Positions 6,121-12,253 of a stretch of DNA of 17,575 nucleotides are shown in pieces. The DNA is from Actinomycetes bacterium (GTDB taxonomy: Bacteria; Actinomycetota; Actinomycetes; S36-B12; GCA-2699445). Location: positions 1-17,575 of the forward strand of contig JAHZKU010000195.1 in NCBI GenBank assembly GCA_022600255.1. Direction: 5' to 3'. The notes below the pieces were generated by a model. The model was not told the origin of the DNA. It saw only the letters and a list, made by a program, of their open reading frames with translations, and made no database searches. A program made the translations under genes and the position numbers. Positions within the stretch are counted from its first letter, which is position 1; each line of letters begins with the position of its first letter.

Positions 6121-9023
6121 AAGTCGTCAGCATAGTTGCTGACCGGCGGGCATTGACACACAAGATTGCGATCGCCGAAGGCTTGGTCGATTCTGCCGAC
6201 TGTGGGCCAGAACTTGTCCGTAATCAACCACTTTGCGGGGTACACCCCCATCTCGCGTGGGTAGGGGCGATCCCAGTCGCGAACCAGGCTCTCTGCCGTG
6301 TGTGGGGCATGCCGCAGCGGGGAATCCTGGGCTGGCCAACGATCATCGGCCACATCAGCGATCTCGGCACGAATACTGATCATGGCATCGCAGAACCGGT
6401 CGAGCTCGGCGAGCCCCTCACTTTCGGTGGGCTCAATCATGAATGTCCCGGCTACTGGAAAAGACATGGTCGGCGCGTGAAAACCGTAGTCGATCAAGCG
6501 CTTGGCGACATCGTCGACTGTGATGCCGGTTTCTTTCGTGAGTGGTCGCACATCGATGATGCATTCGTGCGCAACCAGTCCAGTCTTGCCGCGGTACAGG
6601 ACATCGAAGTGTCCCTCCAGACGCTTCGCGATGTAGTTGGCGTTGAGGATGGCCACCTCAGTGGCGCGGCGCAGCCCGTCCCCACCCATCATGCGGATGT
6701 AGGCCCACGGGATGGGGAGAACGCCTGCGCTCCCCCACGGCGCCCCGGAAACCGGGCCTACCCCGCCATCGGGGTAGCCGCGACCCACCGGGCCCGCTTC
6801 TGCCCGGAGTGGGTGTGATGGCAGGTACGGCGCGAGATGAGCCTGAACGCCAACAGGGCCGACGCCTGGCCCGCCGCCCCCATGCGGAATCGTAAAGGTC
6901 TTGTGCAGGTTGAGGTGACTGACGTCCGCACCCAGCGAGCCAAGTTTGGTGACTCCCACCAACGCGTTGAGGTTGGCACCATCAACGTAGACCTGGGCGC
7001 CAGCCTGATGGACCAGATCGCAGATCGCTGCGACGTTCTCCTCAAACACACCGTGAGTGGACGGGTAGGTGATCATGAGAGCCGCAACCCGCTTGCCATG
7101 CTCTTTGATGAGGCGGGCCAGATCGGCGGCATCCACGTCGCCGCCTTCAGTGCAGGCCACCACTTGAACCTTCATCCCCGCCATCACCGCGCTGGCCGCG
7201 TTCGTGCCGTGAGCACTGCTCGGGATCAGGCAGAGGTCACGCAGATCGTCGCCGTTAGCTTGGTGATAGGCGCGGATCGCCAGCAGTCCCGCCAGTTCAC
7301 CCTGCGAACCCGCATTCGGTTGCACCGAGACTGCGTCGAAGCCGGTGATCTCCGCCAGCCAGGCTTCTAGTTGACCGATGAGATCGCGATATCCGGTGGC
7401 CTGATGCATCGGCGCGAACGGATGAATCTCGGCGAAGCCGGGCCACGAAATGGGCTCCATCGCCGTTGCCGCGTTGAGCTTCATTGTGCACGACCCGAGC
7501 GGAATCATGGAACGGTCCAAGGAGATGTCGCGATCCGAGAGGCGGCGCAGGTAACGCAGCATCTCGGTCTCAGACTGATTCTCAGAAAAGACCGGATGCC
7601 GCAGGTAATCCGATTCCCGGCGGGCCCAAGCGGGAATAGCGGTGGAGTCCTGACTCTCGGCGTCAAACTGGTACTGAGACAGATTCACACCAAACTCCGG
7701 CACAGCCGAGGCAATCCCCTGCCACACGGCCATCACGTGTTCCATGTCGGTCAGTTCATCAGTGGAGATACTGGCGGTGTCACGGTCGATCAGCCGGATG
7801 CCAACCCCCATCCGTTCCGCTTCGCGAACCACGGCTTCGGCGCGACCTGGCAGGTTGAAGGCCACGGTGTCGAAGAAATGCTCATTGCGCATTTCAATCC
7901 CACCCGCGCGCAGCCCTTCGGCAAAGACGTGCGCGTGCGAGTGCGCCCGCTCCGCGATCTCGCGCAACCCTTCTGGCCCGTGGTACACCGCGTAGGAGCT
8001 GGCGACCACGGCCAACAACACTTGTGCGGTGCAGATATTGCTCGTCGCGCGCTCTCTACGGATGTGTTGTTCTCGGGTCTGCAACGCCAACCGATACGCG
8101 GGTCGACCCGCGTTGTCGACACTCACACCCACTAGGCGACCAGGCATTGAGCGTTCCAAGCCACTGCGTAGGCTCATGAAACCAGCATGCGGCCCACCAA
8201 AACCGAGGGGCACCCCAAAGCGTTGCGCTGAGCCGACACAGATGTCGGCTCCGAACTCCCCTGGGGGTCGCAGCAGGGTCAGCGCCAACAGATCAGTGGC
8301 CGCGGTTACGAGCAGATCCCGGTCGTGGGCCTGCGCGATGAGCTCAGTGGGATCAACCAGATTGCCACTACTGGTGGGGTAGGAGACCAACACGCCGAAA
8401 GCAGCACTGTCGCCTAGACCATCGTTCATCAAATCGCGCACTTCGATTTCGATACCGATCGGCTGCGCGCGCGTCCGCAGCACCGCGATGGTCTGTGGGT
8501 GGGTATCGGAATCAACCAGATACGTCTGGGCGTCGGTACGCGAAACCCGGTAGCTCAGCGCCATCGCCTCGGCGGCGGCGGTGGGTTCGTCCAGCAGGGA
8601 GGAGTTCGCGATCGTGAGCCCTGTCAGGTCGCAGACCAGCGTCTGAAAATTCAGTAGGGCCTCGAGCCGGCCTTGCGAGATTTCCGGCTGGTACGGCGTG
8701 TAGGCGGTGTACCAAGCCGGGCTTTCCAAGACTCGGCGTCGAACAACGGATGGGGTTTGGGTGCCGTAGTAACCCATCCCGATCAACGATGTGGTGACCT
8801 GATTGCGATTCGCAAGGGACCGCAACTCAGTGAGCACTTCGGCTTCACTAATGGGAGCTGGCAATCGGAGCTTGTCATCAGCCAGACCCGCAGGCAACGT
8901 GGCGGAGATCAGATCTTCCAAGGACTCGTAGCCGAGCAGCGCCAACATCTTGGCGATGTGCTCGGGGCGAGGGCCAATGTGGCGGCCCTCAAATGAGGAG
9001 CGTTCAAGGCCCGATGATGTCAC
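6117..9023 (-). CDS. gcvP: Glycine dehydrogenase (decarboxylating), glycine cleavage P-protein
   Basis: The 968-aa product has the full length of the one-chain P-protein and both halves of the fold. The PLP lysine is K708 in the motif HLNLHKTFTIPHGGGGPG, and IPLGSCTMKLNA (507–518) is a conserved active-site stretch. P-protein decarboxylates glycine and passes the aminomethyl group to the lipoyl arm of GcvH, which is encoded nearby at 11809–12186. The start is GTG at 9023, preceded by GGGGA. It follows the second merR gene by 15 bases and overlaps the antiporter by four, so it is an internal gene of the operon, with no room for its own leader or glycine riboswitch. No frameshift is seen. Confidence 0.98.
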   Translation of the reverse strand: MTSSGLERSSFEGRHIGPRPEHIAKMLALLGYESLEDLISATLPAGLADDKLRLPAPISEAEVLTELRSLANRNQVTTSLIGMGYYGTQTPSVVRRRVLESPAWYTAYTPYQPEISQGRLEALLNFQTLVCDLTGLTIANSSLLDEPTAAAEAMALSYRVSRTDAQTYLVDSDTHPQTIAVLRTRAQPIGIEIEVRDLMNDGLGDSAAFGVLVSYPTSSGNLVDPTELIAQAHDRDLLVTAATDLLALTLLRPPGEFGADICVGSAQRFGVPLGFGGPHAGFMSLRSGLERSMPGRLVGVSVDNAGRPAYRLALQTREQHIRRERATSNICTAQVLLAVVASSYAVYHGPEGLREIAERAHSHAHVFAEGLRAGGIEMRNEHFFDTVAFNLPGRAEAVVREAERMGVGIRLIDRDTASISTDELTDMEHVMAVWQGIASAVPEFGVNLSQYQFDAESQDSTAIPAWARRESDYLRHPVFSENQSETEMLRYLRRLSDRDISLDRSMIPLGSCTMKLNAATAMEPISWPGFAEIHPFAPMHQATGYRDLIGQLEAWLAEITGFDAVSVQPNAGSQGELAGLLAIRAYHQANGDDLRDLCLIPSSAHGTNAASAVMAGMKVQVVACTEGGDVDAADLARLIKEHGKRVAALMITYPSTHGVFEENVAAICDLVHQAGAQVYVDGANLNALVGVTKLGSLGADVSHLNLHKTFTIPHGGGGPGVGPVGVQAHLAPYLPSHPLRAEAGPVGRGYPDGGVGPVSGAPWGSAGVLPIPWAYIRMMGGDGLRRATEVAILNANYIAKRLEGHFDVLYRGKTGLVAHECIIDVRPLTKETGITVDDVAKRLIDYGFHAPTMSFPVAGTFMIEPTESEGLAELDRFCDAMISIRAEIADVADDRWPAQDSPLRHAPHTAESLVRDWDRPYPREMGVYPAKWLITDKFWPTVGRIDQAFGDRNLVCQCPPVSNYADDL

Positions 9024-9038
9024 GCTGTCCCCAATCGA

Positions 9039-9644
9039 TCAGCCAGTGCGACGGGAGCGCCGCATGGCGAGTTCGTCCATTATCCCCTCAGGTAGCTGAT
9101 CATTACCAGCGGCCGTCTCGCCTGGCAGCAGTGAAAGCGAGCCTTCTACCTCACGCCACACGCTACCCACTGCAATTCCAAAGACTCCTTGCCCCCCTTG
9201 CACCAGATCAATGACCTCGTCATTGCTGGTGCATTCGAAGACACTGGCGCCATCACTCATCAACGTGATCTGGGCAATGTCGTTGTCCCCGCGGGCGGCG
9301 AGGTGGCTCACAGCGGCCCGGATGTTGGGCAAGGAAACACCTGCGTCGATCAGCCGCTTCACGATCCGCAGGACCAGGATGTCGCGGAACGCATACAAGC
9401 GTTGGCTACCAGAACCTGCGGCAGAGCGGATGGACGGCTCTACGAGGCCTGTGCGCGCCCAGTAATCGAGTTGGCGATAGGTGATTCCCGCCGCATTACA
9501 TGCCACGGGGCCGCGGTAACCCAAGTCCTCGGCCAGCGGTCGCAGTTCACTGTCCGCAAACAACGAGCCTTGGGCGGCCTGGGATGAGACGCTGGCATCC
9601 TCGGAGCCCTCGGCTCCCGGCCCGGCGGAGTTGTCTCCATCCAT
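9039..9644 (-). CDS. MerR-family transcriptional regulator, Rv1830 type
   Basis: The 201-aa product has a winged-helix MerR DNA-binding domain at about residues 42–115: the GYRGPVACNAAGITYRQLDY segment, then GSQRLYAFRDILVLRIVKRL and AGVSLPNIRAAV. A family-specific C-terminal part follows, including ECTSNDEVIDLVQGGQGVFG. There is no cysteine metal-sensor pattern. It closely resembles M. tuberculosis Rv1830 as I recall it, and it lies in the same place, before gcvP. I set the start at the ATG at 9644 because AAGGAGG (9651–9657) lies six bases upstream; the open frame itself reaches back to a TTG at 9668. It has its own promoter (9704–9732) and is followed by gcvP after 15 bases. Target genes are unknown. 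Confidence 0.93.
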   Translation of the reverse strand: MDGDNSAGPGAEGSEDASVSSQAAQGSLFADSELRPLAEDLGYRGPVACNAAGITYRQLDYWARTGLVEPSIRSAAGSGSQRLYAFRDILVLRIVKRLIDAGVSLPNIRAAVSHLAARGDNDIAQITLMSDGASVFECTSNDEVIDLVQGGQGVFGIAVGSVWREVEGSLSLLPGETAAGNDQLPEGIMDELAMRRSRRTG

Positions 9645-9703
9645 TGCTGTCCTCCTTGGACCGCTCAAATCCCTGGACTACTGAAAAGCGGGTCTATTAC
9701 CTG

Positions 9704-9732
9704 ACGCTAGAGCAGCGCAATAAGGTCGTCAA
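9704..9732 (-). promoter_or_regulatory. Sigma70-type promoter of merR–gcvP–antiporter
   Basis: On the minus strand, TTGACG (9727–9732) is followed after exactly 17 bases by TAGCGT (9704–9709). The -35 matches the consensus in five of six positions; the -10 keeps T1, A2 and T6. Transcription would start near 9697, giving a leader of about 50 bases that ends with the AAGGAGG ribosome-binding site. The gap of 120 bases after the nuclease gene agrees with a separate transcription unit. Confidence 0.6.
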
Positions 9733-9764
9733 CGAGAATGGCCTCGACACGCCGTAACGGGTCA

Positions 9765-10292
9765 TTAGGTTGGGTCCGAGGTTTCGCCGGACCCAGGTGG
9801 AACGTCGAAGTCCTCCGGGTTGATGTCGGCCAGAAAGTCACGAAACTGGGCCAGTTCTTGCTCTGCATCCGCGGTCGGCACGGGGGTTTCACTGCTTTCG
9901 TCCACAATCTCAACCCCGGCCGCCTCGACAACTTCGTCAGCAGCCAATACCGGGGCCCCGACGCGCAGCGCCAGCGCGATCGCATCGGATGGCCGAGCCC
10001 CCAGCTCCACACCGGACTTGAAGACCAACAGAGCGAAGAAAACGCCGTCATCCAAGTGGGTGATTCTGACCTGTTGCAGTTGTTCCCCAACAGCGTCCAA
10101 AAGACTCACCATCAGGTCGTGCGTTTGTGGCCGAGGTGGCTGAACGCCCTCTTGCGCCAGCGCGATGGCCGTGGCCTCATTCGCGCCAATCCAGATGGGA
10201 ATGTGCCGGACGGTGCCAGCCTCCCTTAGCAGAACCACAGGCTGGTTGGACGGGACTTCCACCCGAACGCCAACCACATCCAGCACCTTCAC
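9765..10292 (-). CDS. Bifunctional nuclease family protein (DUF151)
   Basis: The 175-aa product has the DUF151 core from the N-terminus to about residue 125. Marks are VVLLRE…IPIWIG-NEATAIA (19–46), RPQTHDLM (54–61) and GARPSDAIALALR (98–110). A short acidic tail (about 130–175) ends in an FLADINPEDFDVPP-like segment. Plant and bacterial relatives have been described as dual DNase/RNase enzymes, but the actinobacterial proteins are poorly studied. The position between the two merR genes is the same as Rv1829. The start is GTG at 10292, with TAGAGT six bases before it, so the message may be leaderless; GGGAT next to the GTG is at best a weak ribosome-binding site. It ends in TAATGA. Confidence 0.92.
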   Translation of the reverse strand: MKVLDVVGVRVEVPSNQPVVLLREAGTVRHIPIWIGANEATAIALAQEGVQPPRPQTHDLMVSLLDAVGEQLQQVRITHLDDGVFFALLVFKSGVELGARPSDAIALALRVGAPVLAADEVVEAAGVEIVDESSETPVPTADAEQELAQFRDFLADINPEDFDVPPGSGETSDPT

Positions 10293-10298
10293 GATCCC

Positions 10299-10304
10299 AC
10301 TCTA
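10299..10304 (-). promoter_or_regulatory. -10 element TAGAGT before the bifunctional nuclease gene
   Basis: TAGAGT lies six bases before the GTG start at 10292, in the 53-bp gap after ftsR. The spacing fits a leaderless transcript. No -35 of TTGACA type is seen at 16–18 bases. Read-through from ftsR is equally possible. Confidence 0.4.
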
Positions 10305-10345
10305 ACTGTGTGGGGAACCTGACGGCCATGCCAAAACGAATCCGA

Positions 10346-11065
10346 TCAGCTGTTCTTGGTCGCTGCGTCCAATACCCAGTGATGCAACGCTGCGTATGCC
10401 GCGATCAGGTCATTCATCAAGGCTTGCCGCTCATCTGGGGCCACCTTGTGAGCCACGGCCTGCTCAACATGGCCAGATTCGCGAGAGGCCGTGACCCGCA
10501 GTGTGGTGAGGTGGCGTGGGTCAATGCCGTGGGCTGTCAGAATCCGCACTGACTGGCAGATGGGGATTGCTTGTGGTGGGTACTTGCCCAATCGATCCAA
10601 CTCAACCAAGCCAGCTTTGACGATGCCGCTTAGCACCTCTGCGTCCACTCCAGTCCGGCGCTGCAACTCGGCTGCGGTAATCGGCTCGTGGGGCAAACGG
10701 TCCATCGGAAGTTGCACGGTGTCCTGCGGCTTTCCCTCATCAGCCTTGACCGACCGCAACCGAGGGGAGGGTTCCGGTTCTTCCTTGGCGTTTAGGACGT
10801 CGGACAGGGAACCGTCGGCCAACTTGTCCGCAATGACCTTGAGGGGCAGGTAAGCGTCCCGTTGCACAGTGAGGATCAGCCGAAGTCGTTCGACATCCTC
10901 GTTTGAGAACAACCGATACCCACTGCGGGCTCGTTCTGGAACCACCAAGCCTTTGGACTCCAAGAAGCGGATTTTCGAGATAGAAATATTCTTGAACTCC
11001 GACTGCAACATCGTCAGCACCATGCCAATGGTGAGGCCGGCCGGTCGCGGTGCGGTGGCGCTCAT
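10346..11065 (-). CDS. ftsR: MerR-family regulator, FtsR (Rv1828) type
   Basis: The 239-aa product has an N-terminal MerR winged helix (about 11–80): LTIGMVLTMLQ, then ISISKIRFLESKGLVVPERA, SGYRLFSNEDVERLRLIL and the YLPLKVIADKL wing helix. A second, helical domain follows (about 125–235, ITAAELQRRTGVDAEVL…). A linker rich in charged residues separates the two. The same two-domain form is known for Rv1828 and for Corynebacterium glutamicum FtsR, an activator linked to ftsZ and cell division; assignment here rests on similarity and gene order. Its ATG overlaps the garA stop in an ATGA arrangement, so it is translationally coupled to garA. No metal-binding cysteines are present in the C-terminal part. 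Confidence 0.9.
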   Translation of the reverse strand: MSATAPRPAGLTIGMVLTMLQSEFKNISISKIRFLESKGLVVPERARSGYRLFSNEDVERLRLILTVQRDAYLPLKVIADKLADGSLSDVLNAKEEPEPSPRLRSVKADEGKPQDTVQLPMDRLPHEPITAAELQRRTGVDAEVLSGIVKAGLVELDRLGKYPPQAIPICQSVRILTAHGIDPRHLTTLRVTASRESGHVEQAVAHKVAPDERQALMNDLIAAYAALHHWVLDAATKNS

Positions 11066-11583
11066 GACTGGGGGCTTTGGTAGAAGCTGAACCGGTATTT
11101 GCCTATCTGCACTTCATCTCCGTCTTGCAGCGCGCGACTATCAATACGTTCTCGATTCACATACGTGCCATTCAGGGAGTTGTTGTCAGTGAGCGTCCAG
11201 CGCCCGTCAACCTGGTTGATGTCAGCATGCCGGCGGCTTACGGTGACATCGTCCAAGAAGACACCAGCATCTGGGGACCGACCTACTGTTACGACATCCC
11301 CGTTCAGTGCGATCCGGGTGCCTTCGTCGCGGCCCCGTTGCACCACCAACACACCATCCCCCGCTGGAATGCCGGCCAGAATAGTTGGATCGACGGCGTC
11401 CACGGGCCCGGACTCGTCCACCGTCGGGGTCAGGACGGCCGTCTCGCTGATCAACGATGCACCACAGGAACTGCAGAACTTGCTGTCCGGCTCGGCGATG
11501 TGACCGCAGGAGTCGCAGCGCAACAACTGGATATTGGCTGTCTGCTCTGAGGGACTCTCTGGTTCGTCCCGTTGATCGTTCAT
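11062..11583 (-). CDS. garA: FHA-domain protein, GarA/OdhI type, with N-terminal zinc ribbon
   Basis: The 173-aa product has an FHA domain at about 78–168: G101-R102, VSRRHAD (115–121) and NNSLNGTYVN (134–143). The DDVTVSRRHA and GDEVQIGK stretches are very like mycobacterial GarA. GarA/OdhI binds and controls 2-oxoglutarate dehydrogenase and glutamate enzymes, and is switched off when its own N-terminal phosphothreonine docks into the FHA domain. Here the N-terminus instead begins with a CxxC-10-CxxC zinc ribbon (C23, C26, C37, C40); the ETTS phosphosite motif is absent and only SETAVLT (46–52) stands near its place. The gene follows gcvH and is coupled to ftsR. It is driven by the promoter at 11707–11735 with a leader of about 110 bases. 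Confidence 0.92.
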   Translation of the reverse strand: MNDQRDEPESPSEQTANIQLLRCDSCGHIAEPDSKFCSSCGASLISETAVLTPTVDESGPVDAVDPTILAGIPAGDGVLVVQRGRDEGTRIALNGDVVTVGRSPDAGVFLDDVTVSRRHADINQVDGRWTLTDNNSLNGTYVNRERIDSRALQDGDEVQIGKYRFSFYQSPQS

Positions 11584-11669
11584 CTAGACCATTCCCCATT
11601 CCCCAGCCGTGTGGCCACCTGTGAAGCCCCAAGCAGACCTAGCCAGGCCCCAAGAAGCAGATTCCCCAT
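11580..11669 (-). CDS. Candidate 29-aa hydrophobic small ORF in the garA leader
   Basis: An ATG at 11669 opens a 29-codon frame beginning MGNLLLGAWLGLLGASQVAT and ending WSR. Its TGA overlaps the garA ATG (ATGA), the same coupling used between garA and ftsR. GGGGGA stands seven bases before the ATG as a possible ribosome-binding site. The same frame extends back in register to a GTG at 11702, five bases after the -10 hexamer of the garA promoter, giving 40 residues. The middle is one short hydrophobic segment, enough for a small membrane peptide or a leader peptide. No similarity is recognised, and the frame could be chance in a 110-base leader. Confidence 0.35.
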   Translation of the reverse strand: MGNLLLGAWLGLLGASQVATRLGNGEWSR

Positions 11670-11706
11670 ATGCGAATCCCCCACAGAATTCGCGTAGCTC
11701 ACCAAG

Positions 11707-11735
11707 AATCTAGGCCCCGACGCAGTGGGGGTCAA
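11707..11735 (-). promoter_or_regulatory. Sigma70-type promoter of garA–ftsR
   Basis: On the minus strand, TTGACC (11730–11735) is followed after 17 bases by TAGATT (11707–11712). This is one of the two best promoter matches in the window. Transcription should begin near 11700, leaving a leader of about 110 bases before garA. A copy of the CCTAA repeat (11744–11748) lies nine bases upstream of the -35, where an activator or repressor could bind. Confidence 0.62.
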
Positions 11736-11740
11736 CCCTT

Positions 11741-11791
11741 GCTTTAGGTTACCCGGAAAACGCCCTAAACCTAAGCTTTAGGCTTAGGTTT
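11741..11791. repeat. Cluster of five CCTAA/TTAGG pentamers
   Basis: On the plus strand TTAGG occurs at 11744–11748, 11778–11782 and 11784–11788, and CCTAA at 11764–11768 and 11770–11774. The last four form a near-perfect palindrome, and the fifth is a separate copy beside the garA promoter. As RNA, the segment 11767–11776 can pair either with 11782–11791 or, with one bulge, with 11741–11750. It could therefore be an operator cluster or a pair of competing hairpins. Confidence 0.55.
11767..11791 (-). terminator. Perfect 10-bp hairpin after gcvH
   Basis: AAACCTAAGC and GCTTAGGTTT pair completely around a five-base loop, 18 bases past the gcvH stop on the minus strand. Only a weak T-tract follows (GCGTTTTCC), as is common for actinobacterial terminators. 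The position between gcvH and the garA promoter fits the end of the upstream operon. Being palindromic, it may equally be a protein-binding site. Confidence 0.5.
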
Positions 11792-11808
11792 GCTGGATCA
11801 AAGTCTGG

Positions 11809-12186
11809 CTACAGGTTGGCAGTGTGGTTGCCATACTCATCAGCGGTCAGCAGGCCGGTTAAGACGCCGTCCAGCTGGATGTCGAACAACCATCCGGCCC
11901 CATAGGGATCGGCGTTGATCAAATCGGGTTGGTCCTCCAAGACCTCATTACGTGCTACCACAGTGCCCGATACCGGCGCGTAAACATCGCTGACGCTTTT
12001 GGTCGATTCCACCTCACCACACGAATCCCCGGCTGAGATTTCACCACCTGTTTCAGGCAAGCTGACGTACACCACGTCGCCCAAGGCATCCTGTGCGAAA
12101 TCGGTAAGGCCGACTCGGACGATTTCTCCGTCCAAGCGGACCCATTCGTGTTCCTTGGTGTACTGAAGTTCGGCGGGATTGTTCAT
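11809..12186 (-). CDS. gcvH: Glycine cleavage system H protein
   Basis: The 125-aa product has the normal length and the lipoylation site, K63 within GEVESTKSVSDVYAPVSG. Typical N-terminal residues YTKEHEWV (9–16) and the C-terminal GWLF segment are present. The lipoyl arm carries the aminomethyl group from GcvP to GcvT. The ATG is preceded by GGAGA. It lies 67 bases after the nucleotidyltransferase fusion gene and is followed by a hairpin before garA. GcvP is encoded further down the same strand; GcvT, lipoate enzymes and dihydrolipoyl dehydrogenase are not in the window. Confidence 0.98.
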   Translation of the reverse strand: MNNPAELQYTKEHEWVRLDGEIVRVGLTDFAQDALGDVVYVSLPETGGEISAGDSCGEVESTKSVSDVYAPVSGTVVARNEVLEDQPDLINADPYGAGWLFDIQLDGVLTGLLTADEYGNHTANL

Positions 12187-12253
12187 GGTTTCTCCGTTGG
12201 GCCCTCACGCAATCGCGCGTTGGAATGATCCTTGTCTTGAGTAGGCCTCCAGC

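Noticed and set aside
9024..9038. Glycine riboswitch before gcvP; also considered before gcvH at 12187–12253.
   Set aside because: Only 15 and 67 bases are available, far too short for the tandem aptamer, and no matching core is seen.
9696..9764. A 22-codon ORF starting in the TAATGA at the end of the bifunctional nuclease gene.
   Set aside because: No own ribosome-binding site, and the promoter of the next gene lies inside it. A second frame reading RVEAILVDDLIALL here is only the tail of a shadow frame of the nuclease gene, which already has its usual length.
11741..11791. Telomere-like CCCTAAA/TTTAGGG appearance.
   Set aside because: It resembles the plant-type telomere unit only by chance; there is no tandem array and all context is bacterial.
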